Source: Hemibagrus wyckioides
Lineage: Eukaryota; Chordata; Actinopteri; Siluriformes; Bagridae
Assembly: GCF_019097595.1 (NCBI RefSeq)
Contig: NC_080717.1
Coordinates: forward strand, 18,946,836 to 19,010,835
Direction: 5' to 3'
Length of the DNA stretch: 64,000 nt
Within the stretch, counting starts at the first letter, position 1; the number at the start of each line of letters is the position of its first letter. The position numbers and the translations under genes were made by a program. Shown here one piece after another: positions 51,056 through 64,000 of the stretch. The notes under the pieces are model-generated. The model was given only the letters and a program-made list of their open reading frames with translations, was not told where the DNA came from and did not search any database.

Positions 51056-52953
51056 TAGTGTGTTTAAAAGAAAATACTGGAAACTGTCATAAAAAGATAT
51101 CGGTGTACTGACATTTACCTAGTTATTAACATCATATCACATCACATCGCCTGCTCCTAGCTTCAAGCGTCATTAAACAGCTGTCTTGACCCTTTTTAAC
51201 AGTACACTAACATCCTATTCTGCCGCTGGAATAGAAATCGGCTTATCAGACATTTTTAATCGGTATAAACAAAGGAATCATTATATGGCCGCAATATTAC
51301 ATGTTTTTTTTTTTTTTTTTTACCTCTGTCGGGATAACCTTACTCAGAATTTTAGTGGCTTCAAATTTTAGATGCAAGCACAATGGGTTTGACCTTTGGA
51401 AATTTTCTGTGAATATATGGCCTGTAGTAGGCTGTGCAAAAACAAAAATACCTCTGAAATTCTTAAAGCGCCAAGTTTCTCCTTTCATATGAGTCATTAA
51501 CCATTACTGTGGAGCGTGACGCAGGAAAGAAATTCAATGCTGAACATGAACACAACAGAACAGGTGCAAATTCCATTTTTTGGCAACTGGCAAAAATCAA
51601 TATTAGTTTTCCTCCATAACTGACTCGCTGAGTATGATCCGTAATTCATTTAAAGTAGAAATTATGTATGCGCCACTTTCTAAAACAACACTTTACTTGT
51701 TTGTTTTCTTCTGAAGCAAGAAAACAAACAAGCGGAGTGTCAAAACCACAGCGAGAGCCTTATTCCTGTCCTCAGCTTCCAGCACCATATCTTCTACTCG
51801 AGACAAAGCCATCACACGGCACCACGGTTTCCTGAGTTGAAACGACAAAGTGAGGTTCTGCTCATCATTTTAATTATTCTGCTATTGCCAGAGCTGTACT
51901 CTACCGCACCTTTACCCAACACAATGAAGTTAAGACCTTCAAACGTCCTGTCATTTCCCTAATGCTCTTAGCTCAAGCTGTGTCTTATCGTGCCTGAGCA
52001 CAGTATAGAGCCTCTACACACGCTCCTACTCACCCCAAAGCACTTCCGTTATTGATGTGCTTCTGCTGTGCTAAGAACAAAACTGGGATATGGAATGCAA
52101 TGCAGGAGCTTATAAGATATTTAGCACGGTTTAAAGAACCGCAAGCGGGAAAGAAAACCCAAAATGCTGGAATAACCCCACTGGCTGTGTCCCGGAGGTT
52201 AACTCTCGACCATTTTTCAACAACAAATTTGAGATGGACACAGACCTCCTCTCTCATTATCGCTGTGTCCTCTGAAGAGTTGTGTTGCTTCACTGGGGTA
52301 TTTCAGAAGACTGATACAAGGAAAGAATATCAGACTCTTTTCTGATTGAGCTCTGGCACCATGGGCGCGCGTCTCAGAGAAAATAAATAGACTTTGATTT
52401 TGTCGTTCCTCTTAGAGCATGAGAGTCAATTCTCAATCACAAAAGATGATGTGGCAAGATTTGCCAATTTCTACTTCACTCTTCATTCTCTTTATGTCCA
52501 AAAAACAACAACAAAAAACCACTTTCATTTCTTGAAAAGTCCAACTGGCAATTTAGAGCCGAATGATTTCCATTACATGCTGTGTTTTAGGAGAAGAACG
52601 CTAACTGAAAGGAACCATTTGGAAGGTCTGCTTTATTATTGCTCTGCTAGTCTCTGATGACGGACAATAACTAGCTGATCAATAAGTGTGTAAACATTTG
52701 CCGAAGATGCAGCAAATCCTTTAGTTACATCTCGCTTGTAAACACAGTTTCATTTACACTCTTGGCTTTACTTCCCCGTTGGCTGTTCACCAGTGATGGG
52801 TTTCAGTATTCTGACATGTCGTCATGTTCATTTGCTTCTGAGTATAATTTACTGACGATAAACTCAACGAGTGACAAATCTGCTGCTGAGTAAATGTGTG
52901 ATACCTTTAAACAGAGCTGCTGTATGAAGGCTTTTGTTATATTAAGACATATA

Positions 52954-53431
52954 CACTATATTGCCAAAAGTTTTGGGACGTCTGCCTTTACATGCACATG
53001 AATGTAATATGGAGTTCGCCCACCATTTGTAGCTATAACAGCTTCAACTCTTCTGGGAAGACTTTCCACAAGGTGTAGGAGTGTGTTTATGGGAATTTTT
53101 GACCATTCCTCTAGAAGCACATTTGTGAGGTCAGGCACTGATGTTAGATGAGAAGGTCTGGCTTGCAGTCTCCGCTCTAATTCATTCCAAAGGTGTTCTA
53201 TCAGGTTGAGGTCAGGACTCTGTGAAGTTCCTCACTCATCCATGTCTTGCTTTGTGTACTGGTATGGAGTCATGTTGGAACAGGAAGGAAACAGTTCCCA
53301 CCAAGTTGGGAGCATGAAATGAGTGCAAAGTGTCTTGGTATGCTGAAGCATTAAGAGTTCCTTTCACTGGAACTAAGGGGCCAAGCCTTAAAACCTGAAT
53401 TGGGGTGTCCCAAAACTTTTGGCAATATAAG
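52954..53431. mobile_element. Tc1-type MITE, cluster member 1
   Basis: Left CACTATATTGCCAAAAGTTT after TA; right reverse complement CTTATATTGCCAAAAGTTT. The minus strand encodes LLEEWSKIPINTLLHLVESL and then RVEAVIATNGG, a transposase C-terminal remnant. Same family as 13563 and 31633. Confidence 0.87.
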
Positions 53432-53516
53432 TATATACTGGATCATGTGATTAGTTCTAAGTGAAGATTCACCTCACATACTGAGCTCACATGTAACGTA
53501 GCACTCCCCAAACTTA

Positions 53517-53932
53517 CAGTCGGGTCCGTAAGTATTTGGACAGCGGCATAATTTTTTCTCTGTGCACCATCACAATGGATTTGAAATGGAGCAATCAAGA
53601 TGTGAATAAAGTGTATTAATTTAACAAAAATATTGCATCAACCGTTTTTGGAAATTTCACAGGCTCAAAAGTAACTGAACAAACAAACAATTATTTAAAA
53701 AAAAAAGGAAAAAAAGGATGATTTTTAATACTTGGATGCAAATCAGTCAAAGACTGCCTAAAATCTGGAACTCATGGACATCACCAAATGCTGAGTTTCC
53801 CTTCTTTGAGGTGCGTTGCCAGGTCTCTGCAGTTTTACCACTTCAATTGCATCCTATTTGTTCATTATCAATCCATTGTGGCAAATTTCTGTTTTTTTGT
53901 GTCACTGCCCAAATACTTCAATGCACAAACTG
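53517..53932. mobile_element. Tc1-type MITE, cluster member 2
   Basis: Left terminus CAGTCGGGTCCGTAAGTATT after TA; the right end CCCAAATACTTCAATG...CTG is followed by TA at 53933-53934. ACAATGGATTTGAAATGGAG is typical of this fish family. Confidence 0.82.
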
Positions 53933-53968
53933 TAGATAGATATTATACAAAAGTGATATATATATATA

Positions 53969-54335
53969 CACTACCGCTCAAAAGTTTGGTATCACTTGCA
54001 TATTTCAGCTTGATTTCAGCTATGGAGGAAGACTCCATCAAGCCAATCCATCTTGTGAGAGATGCTCCAGGAAGCATGGGGTGAAATCTCATCAGATGAT
54101 GTTGAAAAATTGACAGCTAGAAAGCTCAGGCTGTAACTGCTGCAAAAGGTGCTTTTTTGATGAAGGCAAAGGTTGAAGAAAACGTTCATCATTTCCATCA
54201 CAATCATTATTTCTAACTCTGACATGTCAGCATGTCCTGTGCTTTTGCTATATTTTCTATTCAGACTAATTTCATGTGTGTTTCCTTGGAAAACAATACA
54301 ATTTTTGAGTGATCCCAAACATTTGAGCGGTATTA
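53969..54335. mobile_element. Tc1-type MITE, cluster member 3
   Basis: Left CACTACCGCTCAAAAGTTTG; right reverse complement ATACCGCTCAAATGTTTGGG. Flanked by TA-rich sequence, so the exact right base is uncertain by a few nt. Confidence 0.82.
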
Positions 54336-54339
54336 TATA

Positions 54340-54891
54340 CACCACCAGTCAAAAGTTTGGACACACCTTTTAATTCAATGTTTTTTGTTTAGGGATTTAT
54401 TTTCTACATTCTAGAACAATACTGGAGATTTCAAAACTATGAAATAACACACATGGACTTCAGTAATCCATATGTAATGACAACAAAAAACAGTCAGTTG
54501 TTATTTTAAGACACGAAGGTCAGGTGTTCTGGAATAGTTCTCGCAAGAACAGTATTGTCAAGTGCATTTGCAAAACCCATCAAGCACCATGATGAAACTG
54601 GCTCACATGCAGACCATCCCAGTAAAGCAAGACCAAAACTGACCTCTGCTGCAGAGGAGAAGTTCATTTAGAGTTACCAGCCTCAGAAATCACCAATTAA
54701 CAGCACCTCAGATTAGAGCCGTTATGAAGGCTTTACAGAGCATCAGTAGCAGACATATCTCAATATCAACTGTTCAAACGACATTATCGTGTATTTCGCC
54801 GCCTTCAGCATTGTTTTACAATGTAGAAAGAAATAAACATCAGGAAAGACCATGGAATTAGAAGATGTGTCCAAACTTTTAACTGGTAGTG
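54340..54891. mobile_element. Tc1-type MITE, cluster member 4
   Basis: Left CACCACCAGTCAAAAGTTTG; right reverse complement CACTACCAGTTAAAAGTTTG. TA at 54338-54339 and at 54892-54893. The interior has no intact reading frame. Confidence 0.87.
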
Positions 54892-54897
54892 TATATA

Positions 54898-55424
54898 CAC
54901 ACAGCTCTGGGGAAAAAAATAAGAGACCCCTGCAAAATAGTCAGTTTCTTATGTTTTTTTCTTGAAAAAACATGAAAATTTTGTTTCATTTTTTGTGAAC
55001 TGCTGACAATATTTCTCCTAAATTCGAAATATAACTATTGTTATTTCAAGTGTATATTTAAAGGAAATGACAACACATTAAAATAACCCAAGATCATGCA
55101 GTATTTGCAGAGCTTTAATAACTCAAATAAAACAAAATGCAAATCATTTGTAAACAAATTGTGTTAATGCTTTGGCTAAATAACATTAAGAAATCAGTAT
55201 TTGGTGGAATAACCCCGATTTGCATGCGTTTTGGCTCCATGCTCTCCACCAGTTTTTCACATTACTGTTGGGGAACTTTATACCACTCTTTTTGCAAAAA
55301 AGCAAACAGCTCAGCTTTGCTTGATGGTTTGTGACCATCCATCTTCCTCTTGATGACATTCCAGAGGTTTCAATAGGGTTCAAATCTGGAGATTGGGACG
55401 TGGTCTCTTATTTTTTTTCCAGAG

Positions 55425-55427
<3 letters not shown>
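54898..55427. mobile_element. Tc1-type MITE, cluster member 5
   Basis: Left CACACAGCTCTGGGGAAAAA and AAGAGACC; right GGTCTCTTATTTTTTTTCCA then GAGCTG, flanked by TA on both sides. The interior resembles a transposon's antisense C-terminal region (GAGGTTTCAATAGGGTTCAA). Confidence 0.87.

Positions 55428-55458
<31 letters not shown>
55428..55458. repeat. (TA)n microsatellite
   Basis: A TA run at the right edge of MITE cluster member 5, probably grown from its TA target site. Confidence 0.9.
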
Positions 55459-55462
<4 letters not shown>

Positions 55463-58038
55463 TATATACTGGGCTGAAAGCTATTAAAAAAACAAAACAA
55501 AAGAAACCCTGCCAGACAATACACGCCTACAAGCGACAGAACTACAAGTAACACGAGAAATAAACTCAATTCTTGCCAGAACAGCAAACTGTATACTGTT
55601 AATAAAACCAGATAAAACATTTAGACTTAAGCCTTATTTGGACGGGATTACATTTACACGGGGTCATCTGCTATTTCACAGGAGCTCCTGTGTGTTTTGA
55701 TTCGCTCCTGGATCAGCTGTGTTGTCTTTTTTCCTCTGTCCTCCTCTGAGACACCGCAGGCCGAATTGCCTCCTGTTTTTCACCGGACTCAGCTCATTTT
55801 TGTCCTGTCCAGATATACTCTGTCTGTGATTTATTACATCTATCTATTACATCTCCAAATATGCAGAAATTGTGCAGTGACACAGTCATTTTTCTCCACT
55901 TGTAGGGCTGTGACTGATGGGAATCTACACACTACACATTCCTCTTTTTTTTCAATTGAAAACAACAGAAGCGTCATCACTGAAAGCCTGGCTCTCATGC
56001 TACATCTCAAGTGTTTGGCAGTCTTTTCACAGCACTTTTTCTTTGAGCTGTTTCTGACCTGATGCACAGATTCTATCTTTTACATGCTGGATGACGGCCA
56101 AGCAGCCAGGCAGCACTGGCACAGTACATGGTGTGTTTAATGAGAGTCGTCATACTGATGAGAGATGTTAGATATATTATTCCCCCCCCCCCGTATCTCC
56201 CTGCTGTCTCCCATTACACTTCAGAAACCAGGACTGAATTTAACCCTTTTCACTTTAAACGCTGGAGAGAGAAACAAGCCTGGGAAGCATGGTCCGATGT
56301 TTAAAACCCGGTGTCCTAGTTCACCTGACGGCAGCGCTTCCTTCAACAGTGTGTAAGGAGTTTGGCTGATGAAAGCCATTGAGAGACACATGAGCATCAG
56401 TGGAATAATGCTAATGAAGCCTGAATGATATAGAAAACGACATTCATGAATGTGATGCTATTCTAACAACACCCGAATGCGACATAGATCACCATGTGGG
56501 CTAAAACATTGGGTTTTTCATCTAGTTCTACTTAACCAGTAAAAGCCTGCGAACATCACACATCAGGATGTGAAAATAGATTTTGTTTTCTGCAAAAACT
56601 TTCCATTGCAAGACGAACGATCTGCACAGATCACGACCTATGACATTTTTGCTTGGCCAGTTATCAACAACTGAGTTTTGTTTTGTACCACCGATCTAAA
56701 ACATGAGCAACATTCAACACTAAATAATGAAATCTCTCACAGCTGACCAAACAAAAAAGACACAGGATAAGGAGTCAAATATGGGAGGAACCTCATTACA
56801 GATCACTTTATCTAGCAGATACGGTTACTTATGTATCAGCTAGAGGTCATTTCTTGGCCATATTTGGTGCTTTGGAATTATCTCAGGCACACAGGCACTA
56901 ATGTACACATACAGGTGAAGATAAAAAAACAACAACCTAATGTTGGATTCTGAATGCAGAGTGTACCAAGAAAAATAGACAATGCTGCGTTTCTTCTGGG
57001 AAATCAACCAGAAACATGTTTGTTTAATTTGCTCCCAGCAAGTAGCCATGTGCAAAAAAAGTTAATATTCAAAAGCTCTGTGAAACCAATCATCGTAACA
57101 AAATACGGCCAGTGTACTGGGCAGCTACGGATGGACGGCTGCTAATTGCGGCTCTCGAAACGCAACGGTCTGCTCTCAGTCACAGACGAAAGAGAGATAA
57201 GTGATGCTGATGTGAAGCCTATACCAAATGTCAACGAGAGGTTACGGCCATTTGGTTTTCACTGTATAACGTTACATTGCTACAACCTGTGTAGACTTGT
57301 AGTAGGCCAGTGAGTGAAGAAAATTATTAAGGCACACGTGATTGGATGCATTGGTACGATTGTACGATTCCCTTCAGAAGGTTCCTCCGTTTGAGATCAT
57401 TTAAGACTTTGTGTAATACATTTAAAACTAAGCTGTGGGTTGATGGGCTGGTAATGGAGCTGCACACGTCTCATCATTTACAGCTCTGTCATGAACACCT
57501 GCATCGAGAACACCTTCGGATTAATAAACGAACAGATGTTTGTGAGAGATGTTACTGTGAAACCATGCAAAAGGAAGGCAGGGGTGAAAAAAAAAAGGAG
57601 AATGAAGACAGAGAGAGTGGCGGGTTTCCAAAGACCCCCTCGCAGACATAGTTCCCATCCCGGTTGAGGAAAGGAAGATGCTTCTATTTATACGCATCTG
57701 TAACGTTCGGTATTTCCTTAAGGCAGGAGGGTGGGGAGAAAGCATTGTTGTTTTTGGCCATGTCTCAATGTCTTATTGATTCTTTATGCTGAAATGCCTA
57801 GCTCTTCGGGCTTCTGATTTGTGTTTAACCGAACAAGCTTTTGTTTAATTCATTACAAGAATATCTGTGACACAGTTCTAGAGCGTGAGAGCTTCGGTAT
57901 GTTTATGTACATAAATTGTGTACACTGAATAAGATGAATGCAGAGTGGAGCTTGAGATACGCCATAAAGGAGAATAGAAAATGATCAGACGCTTTCCTAT
58001 CAAAAATACATCACAGTGTTCACTTAATGAAAATATGC

Positions 58039-59249
<1,211 letters not shown>

Positions 59250-59409
59250 TTCTTGTGTTACAGCAGTGTAGTCAGTTACTATAATTATTATTATTATTAT
59301 TGTTATTGTTGTTATACATGCTTAATGTAACAAAAGCCTTGAAACAGATCTGCACATATAATCCAAATAATGGTGCATTAACCTGAATGTAAGGAAAGAA
59401 TTAAACTAG

Positions 59410-59412
<3 letters not shown>

Positions 59413-59441
<29 letters not shown>
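59413..59441. repeat. (CA)n microsatellite
   Basis: A CA run of about 14 units. Confidence 0.93.
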
Positions 59442-59444
<3 letters not shown>

Positions 59445-61697
59445 CACTCCTACATCCCTCGCATCTATTTCCATTCAGCACTGCAGGTCACCAGAATGCA
59501 GGTTAAATTGCACGTAATGGATCTTGTACACGTGTGGGTGTGTGTATGCTTGATAAGCTCACTTTTGTCTGTTTTGTGTTAGTTATGTAGAAGAGCCCAC
59601 TCATGCCAAGGTGATAAAAATAAAAAAAGCTACTGTAAGGACAGCTGGAAGTGTCCGGTATCATGCAGGCCAAGACCGATGTCTTCACCCACGTCCGTTC
59701 CCTGATTCATTTCTCCTACGTGAACTCTCCCGAGCCTCGCTGCTTAAGCAGGCGAAAAATATGGAGAGCATCGCTGTCTGCGTTTCTCCCGCGCTTAATC
59801 AAGATGAAATTAGATGGTATTGTTTAGTAACAACTGCTCGATTAAAAGCACCGCCGCTTTCTCATCAGCTGTAGAGAGACACATGCTTGCGGTGATGGAT
59901 TATGCAGTGTGGAGAGTGGGGCTTTTCAGCAGTACTATAATCCAGCTGATCTGGAGTGAGTGGGAGTGTGTGCTCTCGCCACGCTCGGCTGAGGAGAACG
60001 CCGTGGCTGAGCTGAGGAGTGTTAGCCATGCGGCCAAAACTACTTTGCTCTTCATCCGCCTCTTTCTCCTTCACCTTGCTCGTTCTGCCTCTTCACAAAG
60101 AGAACCCGGGGGGGAAACTGAAAAGCAGGGCTGAGGTACACACTCCATCAGAATAAACAATGTTCGTGTAGACACCGTAATCTGGATAGAACAACTCAGG
60201 CCGATTTAAATGGCATTTCCATCACGCAGAACATGGTGGGGGATCATTTAGTAACGCAGTGAGATAGAAAAATAATAGCCATGTAACCCTTTGTGTCCAA
60301 TTGCTTTCCTATTTGGAACAGCGTGTGCTTTCTGCACGTGTTTAGCTCTCTGTGTACAACAGCTGTGTAAGGAAACATAGTTTGACAGATTTTTACAATA
60401 CTTTTGAGACTGGATTGAAATCAGTCTATTATTCTGCAGGACGTGAACTAACCTCAGTACTTAAACCTGTTACAAAAACCTTTGTTTAGTATAGTTTGCA
60501 TTTATTTTGTTATTTCTGTAAAGCTCATTCATATCTGACGCTAAAGCCTGCTTGTTGCTGAACCTCAGGCAGATGTGAGCTGCTGTGAAATTTCTGTGCT
60601 CACAAACTCTACTACTCATTGTCCATTTAAAGATCCGAGTTGGAGGACGTAAAACTAATTTATAATGTGTAAATGTTTATGTCTAAAACTTCATCCAGGA
60701 TTTCCAAAGATTTTGATTTTCTTCGTCCTCGAGTCTGTATGCTGTTCATCCTCGTAGTGCAAAGCAAGTCTGCGTGATGTGATGCCTGAAAAACTCAACC
60801 GGAAGCATGAACACTCGGGGTAAAAGGCTCGACAAAAGTAATCTTTTATTTAAGTCGTTTCTGCGCCAACGAAAATGTATTAATAATTAATATTAATAAT
60901 AATAAAACACTAAATCTTTGATCACCCTGGGTATTTGTTTGCAGCTTACAGCCTATTTATACATGTTCATAATTTAATGATTCCTTTATTTGTGCTCATT
61001 TATGTCCCTGGCCTAGTGAACTAGCATGAGGATGTGATTTTGATAGCTAGAGCGCTTCAGCGTCTGCTAAGTGCAGTAACTGTAATAAAAACAACCGATT
61101 AAACCTCGCTCATGCGAATGATTTACCAATAAATCCATTCTTATCCTGCTTGATAAATGAGGCTCTTTGCTAGTTAACCTCTCTCCATGCACACACTGTT
61201 TTGGATCGAATGACCTGTAACGTGCATCTAAACCAGGAGTGTCTATTTCGAATTGAAATGAATTTATTCGATTAGTGGAGATTTTCGCATGTAAACACCG
61301 CCGGTGAACGGTGTGGTGAGGTTAGTGACACATTTATTAAAAGACACTGTAGTGTTCTGGTTGGAGTCTAACGTGATTATCATAAATGAATCAAGGAGAG
61401 AGAATGTTCATGCTAAAATATGGAAATCTTGACACAGCTGATGTCTCAACTGTTTATGCCAAAGACTGCTGAGCATTTAGGTGCTGCAGCTAATTAAAGT
61501 TTGACAAGCATTTTGTCAGAAAATGCAGAAACCTAGCTTTTATTTTATGATGAAGAAATAAAAAGGATGTCTCCGGCTTCTTGCTACTCTGTTCAGGCAG
61601 ATAACGGCGTATACAGAACACTTGAAAGAAATGTGAATATTCACATGCACCACTCTGAGTGTATGTCTGTCATGCCTGCTTTTTAAAATCCCTTAAA

Positions 61698-61700
<3 letters not shown>

Positions 61701-61774
<74 letters not shown>
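61701..61774. repeat. (GA)n microsatellite
   Basis: A long GA run with AAAGAAAG interruptions near the middle. Confidence 0.95.
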
Positions 61775-61778
<4 letters not shown>

Positions 61779-62611
61779 AAAAAATCCAGACACTGCATGA
61801 ATGTGCATGTCTTTTTCAAAACTAGGCGTGTATGCTACATGCCTGTCAGAGTGCATCACGTCCAGCTGTCCCCCTCCCTGCCTGCTCTCTAGTGCTTTTA
61901 TCAATCCGAGAGGACGAGACCCAGGGGTTAGGGTGGATGAGGTTGCTGATGAGCCCTAGTGCCAGGTGAGATCATGGGAAACACAGGCAGCTGGCTCTTA
62001 ACAGCCACAGCACAAGCCTCCCTCCCTGCTGGAAACTCATGACCTCTCGTCTACCTCCATCTCCACAGCAGCACAGCCAATTAGACCCATACTCTCCCCT
62101 CCACCTCCATCAGCCTGAAGCTTCAGCATGGAGCAGATGCTGATAAATGAACTGGAATCCAGGCAGAGATCTGCTGGATGGATGCACCGAAACATTTGTG
62201 GTGGTGTGAGAGAGAGCTCTGCGTCCTGACATTCGGATCTGGCACCTTTTAAAGGATGGATGGCTATTTGCGGGATCGATAATGGTGCAGGTTTGACATA
62301 TTTTCCTAACCGATCAATGTAATGCCATTAACGTGTGTTATGTTGACATTTGTTTCACGTGACTCGGCTTGATTTGTAAGAGTACGTCTATCACGAACTG
62401 AATAAGGGTTCATTCCCATAATGTCACTCCGGTAGGATATTTAGAGTCATGTGTACAAGGACAAAAGACAATTACACAGCAGGGTAAACAAGGCCCCGTT
62501 TCCTGTTGCTGCAGTATGGGTTCTAGGCATCAGGGGCAGTCGAGAACTGAAGTCAGCAGACTTATTACACTTCACTTCCTGTCCTGGAACGTTTTAAAAA
62601 GCTTCAATAGC

Positions 62612-62750
62612 AGGGAACCTGGGTGTACCCCTGCCTTTCACCCTATGTGTGCTGGGATAGACTCCAGCAGACCCCCGTGACCCTAATTAGGAATAAGCGG
62701 GTATAGACAATGGATGGATGGATGGATGGATGGATGGATGGATGGATGGA
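62612..62750 (+). repeat. Dispersed fish repeat with (GGAT)n tail
   Basis: GCTGGGATAGACTCCAGCAG, CCCCGTGACCCTAATTAGGA and ATAAGCGGGTATAGACAATG precede a run of about ten GGAT units. This order (GGGATAGGCTCCAGC...GACCCT...AAGCGG plus a tetranucleotide tail) is a very common fish interspersed repeat; I cannot name the family. Confidence 0.7.
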
Positions 62751-63759
62751 ACATGGAACCTCTTACATGGTACTGGGTATTGGTACATCGAACCTCACCT
62801 CTGGTGTGCCATGACACAGATCTGCACTGGCACAAAATCCAATTAAGATATTTTTTTCTTAAAGAAACACGTGCAAACTGCCTGAGCGACTTGGTAAAGC
62901 GCTCTCCTGGAGGATGGTCCTGGAACTGAAAACAGTGTGAAAGCTTCCCGGGGACACATTATGGCACCCAATCTCATTCTGAGCATAAGCCCATTGTTAT
63001 GGAAGTATATCAGTGACATGCTGCCACTGTTCACGGGTGACTTCATAACTTCATTATCCGACGCCTGCCACTATTTACCAAGTGCTTCCTCTCGGGCACA
63101 TTATGGTGGCTCGGGCATTAATAGTGAATGAAGACCTAAAAGGCTCCGTATGTCAGAGAAAACAGTAAACATGTCGAGTAGGTGCTGAAAGTCTCGGTCT
63201 CTGCAGAGTGCACTAGCTGGTGCTCTTACGGCACTACTAAACTGACATACTGCTTTCAGTGCCTGGGCGGAGTGAGAAAACAAGTCAGGAGCTTGACTCA
63301 GCAGGGCCTATTACTGAGCTCTATTGTGCTTGTGTTCCTGAAATTAATTATCAGCTTGTAGAGAGGAAACTCATTCATAATGCATGACACTTCCTCGCGC
63401 CTCAACGCAGAGGCCGGGACTGACTAATGTCGTCAAACACAGAGGCATATGATCCCTGCAATCTTCATTTTTTAAGATATTACAAACAATCAATCCCACT
63501 CAAGCTAAAATTACCATATTATGCTATAATTTCCTGCCAATTACCACTGTAAAACATGATAGGGTGGAATTCTAAATAATCAATTAGATGTATGCTAAGA
63601 TGCTTTAGATCGAGTTTTTGATCGAGTTAAATGTGAATGCACAAAGATGCTGTGCATGATGTCTAGTGTCTGTGGGTCTCTTTACTTGCAAGAGATTATG
63701 CAAACATTATAAATAACCAATCAGACCAATTCCTATAGGTGAATTGTTCTGTACTACTA

Positions 63760-63781
63760 ATATATATATATATATATATAT
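63760..63781. repeat. (TA)n microsatellite
   Basis: A short TA run near the right edge of the window. Confidence 0.88.
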
Positions 63782-64000
63782 TATAGCATTTAAAAACTTT
63801 TTCTTCTCCTGCTGCATCGATTAAAGAAAGCTAGACATCTGTTCTGTTGTACCTCTGTAACAACGACAAACAACTGAACAAATGTGTAAGCAGATGTTAC
63901 TGACGTGTTACTATGATATTATGACAATTTCAAACTCAAGCCTGTTATTGGGAGGCGATCTGAGCTGAATGTGATCTCCAGGGTCTCCTCACAACCAATC

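Overview
This is vertebrate, almost certainly ray-finned fish, genomic DNA. It is intron-rich and full of dinucleotide and tetranucleotide microsatellites and small Tc1/mariner-type terminal-inverted-repeat elements of the kinds common in fish. A catfish-like (siluriform) host is my guess from the repeat families, not something proven here.

Only one protein-coding gene can be supported: a MID2 (TRIM1, Midline-2) orthologue on the minus strand. Nine coding exons lie between 43516 (ATG) and 5453 (end of the TGA). Their spliced lengths are 696, 96, 108, 149, 128, 144, 162, 208 and 403 nt, which sum to 2094 nt and 697 residues with every junction in frame and every intron GT-AG. The product has the full TRIM C-I layout: RING, B-box 1, B-box 2, coiled coil, COS box, fibronectin type III and B30.2/SPRY. 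Several diagnostic stretches match MID2 rather than MID1.

Layout on the + strand: 1-5452 is downstream or 3'UTR territory with a decayed Tc1 transposase at its left edge. From 5453 to 25825 come exons 9 to 2, with introns holding a perfect 17-bp hairpin, Tc1 remnants, microsatellites and a 285-bp tandem duplication. From 25826 to 42820 is the 17-kb intron 1, with a tRNA-like interspersed repeat, a chain of Tc1-type elements at 31.6-33.3 kb and several MITEs. Exon 1 (RING and B-boxes) is at 42821-43516. From 43517 to 64000 is upstream DNA (probably 5'UTR introns, promoter or intergenic) with no supportable gene. That region carries a 108-nt imperfect palindrome just upstream of the start codon, five adjacent Tc1-type MITEs at 52.95-55.43 kb and a 1.2-kb GATA/GACA/GGAT composite satellite at 58.0-59.25 kb.

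I see no convincing novel multi-gene system. The most noteworthy signals are the palindromes, the MITE chains, the composite satellite, the microsatellites abutting both splice sites of exon 7, and a lineage-specific Arg/Pro/Ser-rich insertion in the RING to B-box linker.
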